Shown here in pieces: positions 16,593 to 25,227 of a stretch of DNA of 64,000 bases. The stretch comes from an uncultured Lachnospiraceae bacterium. GTDB taxonomy: Bacteria; Bacillota; Clostridia; Lachnospirales; Lachnospiraceae. The notes beneath the pieces are model-generated. The model was not told where the DNA came from and ran no database searches. It saw nothing but the letters and a program-made list of their open reading frames with translations. The position numbers and the translations under genes are program-made. The number at the start of each line of letters is the position of its first letter. The first letter of the stretch is position 1. The stretch is from NCBI GenBank assembly GCA_951800145.1, contig CATOJE010000003.1:38400-102399 (forward strand), read 5' to 3'.

Positions 16593-16775
16593 TCCACGCT
16601 TCCTTCCCTCATTTTGCATAATCGCCGCGGTCTGCACCGGCCTGGATAAGGGAGAGGCTCTCGAGAACACATGGGAAAAGCGCTCTCGGAAACTCCCCTG
16701 CACCGGCCTGCCTGAAACAGCAGCCTTCTTTCCCTTAATCTGCTCCTGATTACAGTGTAAGCTCTTTATTCGCCG

Positions 16776-19427
16776 CTATTTCTTCCGATAAGGCGTCCCG
16801 GTTAATGGCAGGGAGGTCTGGAACTCCCCGTTCCACCGGTAATACGCCCCCTGCACTGCCGGGGCTGTGGGGATGGAGGTGATCTCTCCCACGCCGATAG
16901 CCCCATAAGCCACGTCAATCCCCTCCTTTTCCACCACGATGCTCTCCACCTCCGGCGTCTTATCCGCCCGGAAGAGGCCTAAGGTGCCGAACTTCGCGCT
17001 GGGCACACAGTCCTTTAGGGGGTATTGCTCCGTCAGGGCATAGCCTAAGCTCATCACCACGCCCCCCTCGATCTGTCCCTCCACGCTCTTTGGATTCACC
17101 GCCTTGCCCACATCGTGGGCTGCCACAATCTTTTGCACCGTGCCGTCTTCATTTAAAATGCACACCTGGGTGGCATAGCCGTAGGCCACATGGGACACTG
17201 GATTGGGCACCGGGCTTCCCATCTTATCCGTCTTTGCCAGATATTCTCCATAGAACTCCCGTCCCTCCAGCTTAGACCAGTCATTCCCAACCTCCTTTAA
17301 GCAGGCCTTTAATTCGATTCCGGCCCGTCTGGCAGCCTCGCCGGTAATCAGCGTCTGGCGGGAGCCGGAGGTGGTGCCGGAGTCCGGAGCCTTTCCGGTA
17401 TTGGGCTGATGATAGACCATCCGCTCCACCCCCTCCTCCAGGGTCTCACAAAGCACCTGCACCAGCACCGTTCCCAGGCCCTGGCCGATGCAGGAGGCGC
17501 CGGCATGGATATGCACCCTTCCATCCTCCACTATCAGACGCACTCTGCCGGTATCCGGGATGCCCACGCCCACCCCTGCATTCTTCATGGCACAGCCGAT
17601 TCCCGCATAAGGACTGCTGTCATACGCCTCCTTCACCGCCTCCAGGGTTTCCGCTAATCCAGTGGAAGCATCGGCAATCTGCCCATTGGGCAGCACCTGT
17701 CCTGGCCGGATGGCATTGCGGTAGCGGATCTCCCAGGGACTGATGCCCACCATCTCCGCCAGGAGGTTTAAGTTGCACTCCGTGGCAAAGCAGGTCTGGG
17801 TCACCCCGAAGCCACGGAATGCCCCGGCTGGAGGATTATTGGTATAAACTGCCGTCCCGTCGATGTCGATTACCTGATAATTATAAGGCCCTGCCGCATG
17901 GGTGCAGGCTCTCTGGAGCACCGGGCCTCCCAGGGAGGCATAGGCCCCTGTATCTGAGACCACTACCGCCTTCATGGCAGTGAGCATCCCGTTCTCGTCG
18001 CAGGCTGTAGTCATATCGATGCTCATAGGATGGCGTTTTGGATGAACCAGAATACTTTCCTTTCTGGTAAGCCTGCACTTTACCGTCCGCTTGGTAAGAT
18101 AGGCGATGAGCGCCGCATGATGCTGCACCGTCACATCCTCCTTGCCGCCGAAGCCGCCGCCCACCAGCTTATTCTCCACAATCACCTTCTCCGGGGGAAG
18201 CCCTAACAGGATAGAGGTCTCGTGGCGGGTGTCATAAGTTCCCTGGTCCGTGGAATAGATAAACACGCCGTCGTCGAAGGGGAATGCCACTGCCGCCTCC
18301 GGCTCAAGGAAGGCATGCTCGGTCCAGGGCGTCTCATAGTGACGGGTAACCTTGTACCGGGAATTTGCAATCACCTCATCTGCATTCCCCCGCACCAGGT
18401 GCTCGTGGCTCAGGATATTTCCCCCTTCATGAAGCTCTGGCGCACCCTCTGCCAGACTGTCCGCCGGGCAGGTCATGGGGGGTAATTCCTCATACTCCAC
18501 CTCCACCAGCTCCTTGGCCTGGGCCAGAAGCTCCGGCGTCTCCGCCGCCACCAGGGCGATGGCGTCTCCTAAATAATGGGTAATCTCCCCGACGCCGATC
18601 ATGGTATCCCAGTCCTGCTTCAGATGTCCCACCTTATTCTTCCCCGGCACATCCTCCTTGGTCAGCACGCACACCACCCCGGGAAGGGCCTTCGCCTTCT
18701 CAGTGTGGATGGCAAGGATCCTGGCCCTGGGGTATTTGCTGCGGACCGCACTGCCGTAAATCATCCCAGGAAGCTCTATGTCATCCACATACTCTCCCGT
18801 TCCCAGCACCTTTCCTTCCACATCGATCCGGTGAATCTGGGTGCCCACCTTCACACCCTGCTTACTGGCCTGGGAGCTGGCTTCAGAAACCGTTTCCGCC
18901 CCATGCCTGCCAGACTCCCCGTCTGGGGATAGTTCCTTCTCCCGCTCCATATCCTCCGGAGTCAGATGTTCCCGAAGCATTCTCCCTGCCAGCTCGATCC
19001 CGTCGATAATCTTCTTATATCCGGTACAGCGGCAGAAATTATTCCGGATAGCGTAGGCGATCTCCACCCGGCTCGGGCTAGGATTCACATCCAGCAGCCC
19101 CTTGCCGCAGATTACCATGCCGGGGATGCAGAAGCCGCACTGCACCGCCCCCGCCTCTCCGAAGGCATAGACAAACACATCCTTCTCCCTCTGGCTTAAG
19201 CCCTCCACTGTCAGGATATGCTTTCCCTCCATCCGGCTCATCTTCTGCACGCAGGCTTTTGTGGCCTTCCCATCCACCAGGACAGTACAGGTGCCGCAGG
19301 CGCCCTCACTGCAGCCGTCCTTTACGGATTTGCAATGGCAGTCCTTCCGCAGCACATCCATCAGCTTCCGCTCCGGGTCTACCTCCATCTCGGTCCCGTT
19401 AATCCAAACTTTACAAAAAGAGCTCAT
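16776..19427 (-). CDS. Selenium-dependent xanthine dehydrogenase, FeS-molybdopterin fusion (XdhD-like)
   Basis: 883 residues from ATG 19427 (MSSFCK), with GGAGGG about six bases upstream; the longer form uses GTG. Residues 1-160 hold two 2Fe-2S motifs (CSEGACGTCTV and CGFCIPGM...NFCRCTGYKK). Residues 190 to the end form the molybdopterin subunit with GGGFGGKEDV, AFRGFGVTQ, ASCIGQGLGTV and a terminal GAIGVGEITS with the catalytic Glu. No FAD domain or FAD subunit is encoded nearby; YgfK may take the electrons. The architecture and the ssnA/ygfK/DUF3343 context are those of Se-dependent molybdenum hydroxylases acting on xanthine or other purines. The selenium is a labile cofactor ligand, not selenocysteine, so no UGA is expected. 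Confidence 0.9.
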   Translation of the reverse strand: MSSFCKVWINGTEMEVDPERKLMDVLRKDCHCKSVKDGCSEGACGTCTVLVDGKATKACVQKMSRMEGKHILTVEGLSQREKDVFVYAFGEAGAVQCGFCIPGMVICGKGLLDVNPSPSRVEIAYAIRNNFCRCTGYKKIIDGIELAGRMLREHLTPEDMEREKELSPDGESGRHGAETVSEASSQASKQGVKVGTQIHRIDVEGKVLGTGEYVDDIELPGMIYGSAVRSKYPRARILAIHTEKAKALPGVVCVLTKEDVPGKNKVGHLKQDWDTMIGVGEITHYLGDAIALVAAETPELLAQAKELVEVEYEELPPMTCPADSLAEGAPELHEGGNILSHEHLVRGNADEVIANSRYKVTRHYETPWTEHAFLEPEAAVAFPFDDGVFIYSTDQGTYDTRHETSILLGLPPEKVIVENKLVGGGFGGKEDVTVQHHAALIAYLTKRTVKCRLTRKESILVHPKRHPMSIDMTTACDENGMLTAMKAVVVSDTGAYASLGGPVLQRACTHAAGPYNYQVIDIDGTAVYTNNPPAGAFRGFGVTQTCFATECNLNLLAEMVGISPWEIRYRNAIRPGQVLPNGQIADASTGLAETLEAVKEAYDSSPYAGIGCAMKNAGVGVGIPDTGRVRLIVEDGRVHIHAGASCIGQGLGTVLVQVLCETLEEGVERMVYHQPNTGKAPDSGTTSGSRQTLITGEAARRAGIELKACLKEVGNDWSKLEGREFYGEYLAKTDKMGSPVPNPVSHVAYGYATQVCILNEDGTVQKIVAAHDVGKAVNPKSVEGQIEGGVVMSLGYALTEQYPLKDCVPSAKFGTLGLFRADKTPEVESIVVEKEGIDVAYGAIGVGEITSIPTAPAVQGAYYRWNGEFQTSLPLTGTPYRKK

Positions 19428-19650
19428 ACACACCCTCCACTTCTATCTCACGTTCTCTGATCAGCTGCTCTAACCCGGGACGGGCAGGGCCAGGGGCGCA
19501 CCAGGCCATGCCGCACCCTGCCGAGATCTGTCTGGGCACCGGGATCAGCCGCCCCCCTGCCCCTTCCTCCCTGCAACACTGCTCCATCTCCATGGCCTGT
19601 GTGGTGGTATGAAAGGTAAAAACCACCTTCTCTGTCTTCACTCTCCCCAT
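19411..19650 (-). CDS. DUF3343 putative Se/S carrier-like protein
   Basis: 79 residues, starting at ATG 19650 with GGAAGGAAGAGG upstream. The sequence VVFTFHTTTQAMEMEQCCREEG, PVPRQISAGCGMAWC and a short C-terminal helix fit the DUF3343 family, small proteins described as putative Se/S carriers that co-occur with selenium-dependent hydroxylases. Two cysteine-bearing motifs could carry perselenide. Its 3' end overlaps the xdh start by 17 bp, which implies translational coupling and a direct role in maturing the Xdh cofactor. No biochemistry is known to me for this exact protein. Confidence 0.85.
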   Translation of the reverse strand: MGRVKTEKVVFTFHTTTQAMEMEQCCREEGAGGRLIPVPRQISAGCGMAWCAPGPARPGLEQLIREREIEVEGVYELFL

Positions 19651-19670
19651 GGCCCTCTTCCTTCCCTTTC

Positions 19671-19698
19671 TTTAAAAGTCCGCCGCCGAATAGGCGGC
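19671..19698 (+). repeat. Short dispersed hairpin module TTTAAAAGTCC-GCCGCC-GGCGGC, copy A
   Basis: GCCGCC (19682-19687) pairs with GGCGGC (19693-19698). With the preceding TTTAAAAGTCC it is nearly identical to 60418-60446, where it forms the 3' end of a coding sequence. It lies next to the palindromic element at 19718. Confidence 0.65.
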
Positions 19699-19717
19699 CT
19701 AAGTTCAGGTATGCCCT

Positions 19718-19768
19718 ATGCGCCCGCCAGACTTTTCTGTGTGGTGGTGCGTCCGCTGCCGGGCGCAT
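19718..19768 (+). repeat. Interspersed palindromic element, copy 2
   Basis: ATGCGCCCGCCAG at the left end pairs with CTGCCGGGCGCAT at the right end, enclosing a CTGTGTGGTGGTGCG-type centre. It aligns over its whole length with copies at 7291 (inverted) and 52817. It sits in the 141-bp gap between ygfK and the DUF3343 gene, inside an operon. Confidence 0.8.
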
Positions 19769-19791
19769 GAAGGTTTCCTTTCCAGGCAGCG

Positions 19792-22700
19792 TTACACGTC
19801 ACACCGCCTGTCTCTTGAAAGCAGATATGCATAATCCTTTACAACGGTATCCACGATCTGCCGGATTCCCTCCGGAATCTCCTCCGGAGCCGTTCCCACC
19901 CTATAATCCAGGATGGTTTCAAAGAGCCGCACCTTGCAGCTTCCCTTCTCCCCATCGGTCAGCACAAAGCCGTTGTTCCTGCTGTTTTCCATATCTGCAT
20001 CATTTGCAAATAAGGTAAACTTATCCAGATAGGGCGCGCTGTCATAGGGACAGAAGCTCTTACAGTTCCCGCACTCATTGCACATGTAGTCTACATGGAT
20101 AATCTGGTGCATGCTGCGGCCAGGCACGGTGATGGATACATTGGCCCGGTTGGGGCAGACCTCCACGCAGTTCTCGCACACGGCCGAGCAGGTGAGGCAG
20201 CGGCTGCTCTCCGGCTGCTGGCTTTCCTTTAACAGACGGCCTTTCGTCTCATAGATTACCGCCTCATCGCCTGAGGGGGCAAAATCCGATACCAGGGCAC
20301 GGCCTGCGATGGCTTCCGCCGCCATGCGGCCGTCCCGGATTCCCTCTACCACCGTAGCCGGGCCCAGTAAGCCGTCACCGGCCACATAGATCCCCTTCAC
20401 GCTGGTCTCCAGTGTTTCCGGATTCACCACCGCACGCCCCCGGCTATCCACAGCGATGCCGTTTGCCTGATAAAAATCGGTGGGAACCTTCTCTCCCACA
20501 GCCGCGATGACCGTATCGGCAGGGACCTCTTCTATTTCCTGGGTTTCCACCACGCCTCTTCTCCCGCTGGCGTCATAGTCCCCCAGCACCATCCTCTTAC
20601 AGGTGAGCACACCATCCTTTAATTTCACCGGGGAAAAAAGCTCTGCGAACTCCACTCCGTCCTGGATGGCCATCTCCAGCTCCTCCGCGTCCGCCGGCAT
20701 ATAGCGCTTGGTCCGGCGGTATACCAGGGAAACCTTCTCCACTCCTGCATTCCTCTTTGCCGCCCGGGCGGTATCCATGGCTGTATTCCCGCCGCCGATT
20801 ACCACTACATTTTTTCCTAAGTCCGCCTTGCCCCCGGTTTCCTTAAACTCCCGCAGGAATGCCAGGGCATTTACCGGGGTTCCCTCCTCTAAGCGGAGGA
20901 CTCCAGGCTCAGAAGCGCCCACCGCTAATACCACTGCGTCATACTGCTCCTTTAGGGCCTTCACATCTTCAATGGGAGTTCCGGTAAGCATCTCCACGCC
21001 CATAGCCTTTACCAGAGCCACATCCTTCTCGATGGCCTCCTCTGAGATGCGGAAGCCGGGGATAATATTCCGAACCACGCCTCCCAGCTTTTCATCCTTT
21101 TCAAATAAGGTTACCTGATAACCGCCCTTTGCCAGGAAGTAGGCTGCAGAAAGCCCCGCAGGGCCTCCCCCTACCACCGCTGCCTTTTTCCCATTGGCTT
21201 TTATCTCCGGCTTCCAGCCTGCGAGGAAGTCTTCATAGCCACCCTCAGCCGCTGCAAGCTTCGCCCCCCGGATATTCACCGAATCCTCATAAAAGTTTCT
21301 GGTACATTTGCTCATGCAGTTGTGGGCGCAGATGGTTCCGGTGATAAAGGGAAGAGGATTCTTCTCCGTAATCACCTTCATGGCCTCAGCGTACTTTCCC
21401 TCTCCCACCAGCTTTACGTAGCAGGTGATATCCTGATGGATGGGGCAGCCCTCCTTACAGGGAGCCACAAAGCAGTCCACCAGGGGAACCTGGCTTTTCA
21501 TCTTTCTGGAGGGAAGGGGCTTTACCGGTTTTACATGATATTTATTCTTCTTAACGGCTTCCACCAGCTCTGCCACCCGGTCTGCGTCCACTCTGGTAAA
21601 GGCGGCCGCCTCCTTCCCGGCAAAGATCTCCCCAATCTGGGACAGCCTCTGGTAACCGCCCGGCTTTAACAGCGTGGTCGCCATAGTCACCGGCCAGATC
21701 CCCGCGTCCACAATTTCTTCTATATTAAATGCGTCCGCGCCGCCGGAGTAAGAGATCCGAAGCTTGCCGCCGAAATCCTCAGAAAGCTTTTTAGCCACGG
21801 ACATGGACAGAGCGTATAAGGATTTTCCGGACATATACATTTCATTTCCCGGAAGCTCCCCTGCCTTGATATCCACTGGGAAGGTATTGGTAATCTTTAC
21901 TCCAAAGGCCAGCCCCTTCTCATCTGCCAGAGCCTGGAGACGCTTTAGCATGGGGACTGCATCCTCATACTGTAAATCATCCTTAAAGTGGAAATCCCCA
22001 AAGGCCACATAGTCATAGCCCATCTCATCCATCAGGCTTCTGGCATACTCATAGCCCAGCAGGGTGGGATTACACTTAATGAAGGTATTGGTCTTCTTCT
22101 CCGTCAGCAGATACACGGCAATCCGCTCGATTTCATCCGGCGGGCAGCCGTGAAGGGTGGACAGGGTAATGCTGTTGCAGACAGCCGGGGAAATGGACTC
22201 CACGTCCTCTCTGGTCACCTTAGAGAATTTATCCAGGTTCTCCAGAAGCCACTGGCGGCACTCCTTATAAATCGAAGTTTCCGATGCATCCTTCATCCCC
22301 TCGATGAACCGGTCGATCTTCTCGGTCTTGATTCCCGCCAGGTCGTAGCCCACGCTCATATTAAACTGGAAGCCGTCCATGGCGCCTAAGCCAAACTCCT
22401 TTGCCATGACCTGGCAGGCAAACCAGGCCTTCACATACTCGTCAAATGCCTGGGGAACATAGAGCTCTGTGGACCACTCTACATTATAGCACTCATCATC
22501 CACTTTAATGCAGGGCTTGGATACCGGCAAGTCCTCCCCGTCTAAAATCTGTACCGTCTTCAGCTCAAAGAACCGGCTGCCTGCGTAGTAGGCTGCCATA
22601 ATATTCTGCGCCAGCTGGGTATGGGGCCCTGCCGCCGGGCCGAAGGGAGTCTCCAGCTTCCGGCCGAAGATCTCATATGCCTTTTTCTCCCCTGCAAGGA

Positions 22701-22797
22701 AGGGCCGGTGAAGTCCGAACACCGTCCCCTTTTTCTGTTCCTCTAAAACCCACTCCATTAAATTAGGAAATGGAATTGGCGTCATCTTATCACTCAT
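19792..22797 (-). CDS. ygfK: YgfK-type putative selenate reductase/FAD-FeS oxidoreductase subunit
   Basis: 1001 residues from ATG 22797, where AAGGAG is six bases upstream (an ATG three bases earlier is only three away). The first 400 residues form a dihydropyrimidine/dihydroorotate dehydrogenase-like barrel. Next come a cysteine cluster (APCKEGCPIHQDITC), an FAD Rossmann motif (VVGGGPAGLSAAYFL), an NAD(P) motif (VVIGGGNTAMDTA) and C-terminal ferredoxin-type clusters (CLTCSAVCENCVEVCP and CNECGNCKSFCP). YgfK homologues are named for a role in selenate reduction but accompany purine-degrading hydroxylase clusters. An electron-transfer partner for the FAD-less Xdh, or reduction of a purine intermediate, is inferred. 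It follows ssnA by about 30 bp. Confidence 0.9.
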   Translation of the reverse strand: MSDKMTPIPFPNLMEWVLEEQKKGTVFGLHRPFLAGEKKAYEIFGRKLETPFGPAAGPHTQLAQNIMAAYYAGSRFFELKTVQILDGEDLPVSKPCIKVDDECYNVEWSTELYVPQAFDEYVKAWFACQVMAKEFGLGAMDGFQFNMSVGYDLAGIKTEKIDRFIEGMKDASETSIYKECRQWLLENLDKFSKVTREDVESISPAVCNSITLSTLHGCPPDEIERIAVYLLTEKKTNTFIKCNPTLLGYEYARSLMDEMGYDYVAFGDFHFKDDLQYEDAVPMLKRLQALADEKGLAFGVKITNTFPVDIKAGELPGNEMYMSGKSLYALSMSVAKKLSEDFGGKLRISYSGGADAFNIEEIVDAGIWPVTMATTLLKPGGYQRLSQIGEIFAGKEAAAFTRVDADRVAELVEAVKKNKYHVKPVKPLPSRKMKSQVPLVDCFVAPCKEGCPIHQDITCYVKLVGEGKYAEAMKVITEKNPLPFITGTICAHNCMSKCTRNFYEDSVNIRGAKLAAAEGGYEDFLAGWKPEIKANGKKAAVVGGGPAGLSAAYFLAKGGYQVTLFEKDEKLGGVVRNIIPGFRISEEAIEKDVALVKAMGVEMLTGTPIEDVKALKEQYDAVVLAVGASEPGVLRLEEGTPVNALAFLREFKETGGKADLGKNVVVIGGGNTAMDTARAAKRNAGVEKVSLVYRRTKRYMPADAEELEMAIQDGVEFAELFSPVKLKDGVLTCKRMVLGDYDASGRRGVVETQEIEEVPADTVIAAVGEKVPTDFYQANGIAVDSRGRAVVNPETLETSVKGIYVAGDGLLGPATVVEGIRDGRMAAEAIAGRALVSDFAPSGDEAVIYETKGRLLKESQQPESSRCLTCSAVCENCVEVCPNRANVSITVPGRSMHQIIHVDYMCNECGNCKSFCPYDSAPYLDKFTLFANDADMENSRNNGFVLTDGEKGSCKVRLFETILDYRVGTAPEEIPEGIRQIVDTVVKDYAYLLSRDRRCDV

Positions 22798-22829
22798 CAT
22801 AATCTCCTTTCCAGAAATCATTTTAATCC

Positions 22830-24161
22830 TTATCCGTTAATGCTCTTCCAAAGCTTCTCTGCTTCCGCTCTCACGTCCGCCAGCACCTTCTCCTCGTCGA
22901 TTCCCACTAATTCCCGATCCTTCATGAGAATCCGGCCATTGCACATGGTGGTTACCACGCTGCGTCCCATCATGCCGAAGAGGATGTGGCCGTTTACATT
23001 GGATGCGTTCATCGGCGTCCTGGGGATATAATCGGTCACAATCACATCCGCCGCCGCCCCCGGCTTTAACACACCCAGCTCCTGTTTAAAATACCGCCCG
23101 GCGATGGCCGCGTTCCCCTGGAACAGCATCTTAGGGATCTCTCCCCACGCCGCCGTGGCGTCACAGAGGTGGTGCTTGTGAAGGATATTGGCCACCTTGT
23201 AGGATTCCAGGATATCATGGGTATAGCCGTCGGTCCCCAGTCCCGTTAACACGCCGTGATGGACGATGGCCATGGTGGGCGGGCAGCCGCAGGCATTGCC
23301 CATGTTGGATTCCGGATTATGTACCACCATGGTATCCGTGTCCTTTAACAGCTCCATCTCATGCTCGTTCACATAGATGCAGTGTGCGGTGATGGTTTTT
23401 GGCCCTAAGATATCCCAGTCGTAGAGCCGGTCCAGAATCCGCTTTCCATAATGCTTTAAGCAGTGGTGAAGATCCTCGATCCCCTCCGCCACATGGATGT
23501 GGTAGCCCACGCCCTCCGGCTTGTGCTCCTGGCACAGGGCCATGGTGGCGTCGGATATGGTAAAGGAAGCATGCATGCCCATCATCCCGGCGATCATGCC
23601 GCTGTCATCGGCTAAGGCGTGGTTGATAAACCGCTCATTCTCCAGCACCGACTGCCTGGCCTTTTCCTCCCCGTCCCGGTCAGAGATCTCATAGCAGAGA
23701 CAGGTGCGGATCCCCAGCTTCTTCGCCGCGTCCTCGATGGCGGATAAGCTGTCCGGAATCTCCCCGAAGCTGGCATGGTGGTCAAATACCGTGGTCACTC
23801 CATTCTTAATGCTGTCAATATAGGTAGTCATGGCGCTCTGCCTGGTCTGCTCCAGAGTCAGATGGCGGTCGATGGTCCACCACTGCCCGTCCAGGATATC
23901 CAGGAAGCCATGGGGGTCATAGCCTTTGATGCTTAAGCCCCTGGCCATAGCGCTGTAAATATGTTCATGGGTATTAATGAAAGCCGGCATAATCACGCCG
24001 CCCTTTGCATCCACAAATTCCCCTTCCGGGTATTTCTCTTTCATCTGAGACAGCTCCCCCACCTCCAGTATGGTGGTTTTATCCACTACCACTGCCCCGT
24101 TTTCGAAAAAGGGATGCTCCTCATCTCTGGTTACCAGACGGCCATTTCCGATTACTATCAT
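22830..24161 (-). CDS. ssnA: SsnA-type putative aminohydrolase
   Basis: 443 residues (ATG at 24161 is six bases from AAAGGAG; ATG 24164 is also possible). It belongs to the amidohydrolase superfamily with metal ligands in NTHEHIYSAMARG, GMHASFT, YHIHVAEG and LGTDGYTH. SsnA resembles guanine or chlorohydrolase-type deaminases and is a fixed member of the ygfK/xdh/ygeW-ygeX-ygeY clusters. It is first in the minus-strand operon and divergent from the DauR-like regulator. Deamination or hydrolysis of a purine-derived intermediate is likely; the substrate is not established from sequence. Its leader contains a CTGTGC-AATAT-GCACAG dyad at 24242-24258. Confidence 0.88.
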   Translation of the reverse strand: MIVIGNGRLVTRDEEHPFFENGAVVVDKTTILEVGELSQMKEKYPEGEFVDAKGGVIMPAFINTHEHIYSAMARGLSIKGYDPHGFLDILDGQWWTIDRHLTLEQTRQSAMTTYIDSIKNGVTTVFDHHASFGEIPDSLSAIEDAAKKLGIRTCLCYEISDRDGEEKARQSVLENERFINHALADDSGMIAGMMGMHASFTISDATMALCQEHKPEGVGYHIHVAEGIEDLHHCLKHYGKRILDRLYDWDILGPKTITAHCIYVNEHEMELLKDTDTMVVHNPESNMGNACGCPPTMAIVHHGVLTGLGTDGYTHDILESYKVANILHKHHLCDATAAWGEIPKMLFQGNAAIAGRYFKQELGVLKPGAAADVIVTDYIPRTPMNASNVNGHILFGMMGRSVVTTMCNGRILMKDRELVGIDEEKVLADVRAEAEKLWKSING

Positions 24162-24287
24162 CATAGTCTCCTTTCCTTAATCACATCAAATGATTTACAT
24201 TTTTCTCTATCTGTCTTTCTGCACAAAAGCCAGATCGATTTCTGTGCAATATGCACAGTTTTTCCGCAGCATCATCTTGATACCCTA

Positions 24288-24316
24288 ATACTATCACTAT
24301 AATCAGTACTTTGCAA
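24288..24316 (-). promoter_or_regulatory. Promoter of the ssnA-ygfK-xdh operon
   Basis: TTGCAA (24316-24311) and TAGTAT (24293-24288) with 17-bp spacing on the minus strand. The dyad CTGTGC-N5-GCACAG lies downstream in the leader at 24242-24258. Confidence 0.55.
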
Positions 24317-24366
24317 GTGGTTTTGCAAAAAAATTTTGTATATCTAAAAATTTTTGTATTTTCCTC

Positions 24367-24394
24367 TTGCAATTCCAGATTTTTGTGCTATGAT
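24367..24394 (+). promoter_or_regulatory. Promoter of the DauR-like regulator and ygeXYW genes
   Basis: TTGCAA (24367) and TATGAT (24389-24394) are separated by 16 bp, with a TG extended element (TGTGC) before the -10. Two copies of AAATTTT(T)TGTAT lie just upstream in the divergent control region. Confidence 0.5.
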
Positions 24395-24411
24395 GGAGTC
24401 ATGAGGAACTG

Positions 24412-24442
24412 AAACCTTCAGGCGCTTGGCAATGAACGCACC
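24412..24442 (-). repeat. Half copy of the interspersed palindromic element
   Basis: AAACCTTCAGGCGCTTGGC followed by AATGAACGCACC matches the plus-strand reading of copy 3 (7283-7313) at about 25 of 31 positions; the second half is missing. It lies in the leader of the regulator gene. Confidence 0.5.
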
Positions 24443-24468
24443 TGTTAATCATCACAGAAAGGAAGTAT

Positions 24469-25140
24469 ATGAACTACACCTTAGAATTATTAATCCAGAT
24501 CTCCAAGGGCTTCGCAAGCCAGTTCGGATCCGACTGTGAGATCGTAATCCACGATCTGATGTCTCAGGATCTGGAGCGCTCCATTGTCTACATTGAAAAT
24601 GGACACATTACCCACCGGCAGGTGGGCGGCGGTCCTTCCAAGGCCGCCTTAGAAGCCATGGATGCAGTGAAGCGGCATCCCGATTCCCTTCAGGATCACA
24701 CCGGATACCTGACTAAGACCTCCGACGGGCGGATCTTAAAGTCCAGCACCCTGTACATCCGGAATGAAAAGGGAGAGGTCCGGTACATGCTTTCCATTAA
24801 TTATGACATCACCGGGCTGGTAAGCTTCGACCAGGCCATCAAGTCCTTAATTCAGACGGATAAGCCGGTGAATGAAACCCCGCCGGAGCAGATCGTGACC
24901 AATGTAAATGACCTGCTGGATCATCTGCTGGAGCAGTCGGTCAGTCTTGTGGGAAAGCCGGCGGCCCTGATGAATAAGGAAGAGAAGATCAAGGCCATCC
25001 AGTTTCTCAACGATGCAGGCGCTTTCCTGATAACCAAGTCAGGCGACAAGGTTTCCAAGTATTTCGGAATTTCCAAGTTCACCCTCTACAGCTATATCGA
25101 TGTGAACAACCGAAAGCATGAGGAGGAATCTGCTTCTTAA
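24469..25140 (+). CDS. YheO-like PAS / DauR-like helix-turn-helix regulator
   Basis: 223 residues from ATG 24469 with AAAGGAAG upstream. Residues 1-115 form a YheO-type PAS-like sensor (CEIVIHDLMSQDLERSIVYIENGHITHR, then LKSSTLYIRNEKGEVRYMLSINYDITG). Residues 155-215 form the DauR-type helix-turn-helix (KIKAIQFLNDAGAFLITKSGDKVSKYFGISKFTLYSYID). DauR family members regulate amino-acid or ureide catabolism. It is divergent from ssnA and precedes ygeX by 87 bp, so it is the likely local regulator of the whole purine cluster. A clear paralogue heads the second ureide operon at 62921, sharing FLxxxGAFLITKSG and YLD/YID ends. Confidence 0.85.
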   Translation: MNYTLELLIQISKGFASQFGSDCEIVIHDLMSQDLERSIVYIENGHITHRQVGGGPSKAALEAMDAVKRHPDSLQDHTGYLTKTSDGRILKSSTLYIRNEKGEVRYMLSINYDITGLVSFDQAIKSLIQTDKPVNETPPEQIVTNVNDLLDHLLEQSVSLVGKPAALMNKEEKIKAIQFLNDAGAFLITKSGDKVSKYFGISKFTLYSYIDVNNRKHEEESAS

Positions 25141-25227
25141 CACGTTGTATAAATATAACCCGGAACGTTAAAAACCTCGCGGCAGTCACTTGGCTCATTG
25201 CCCGCGGGAATAAAGGAGGAAAATCAC

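Noticed and set aside
19448-19768. 106-residue ORF spanning the palindromic element and the DUF3343 gene
   Set aside because: It reads through the repeat in a different frame from DUF3343, has no ribosome binding site and has no family features.
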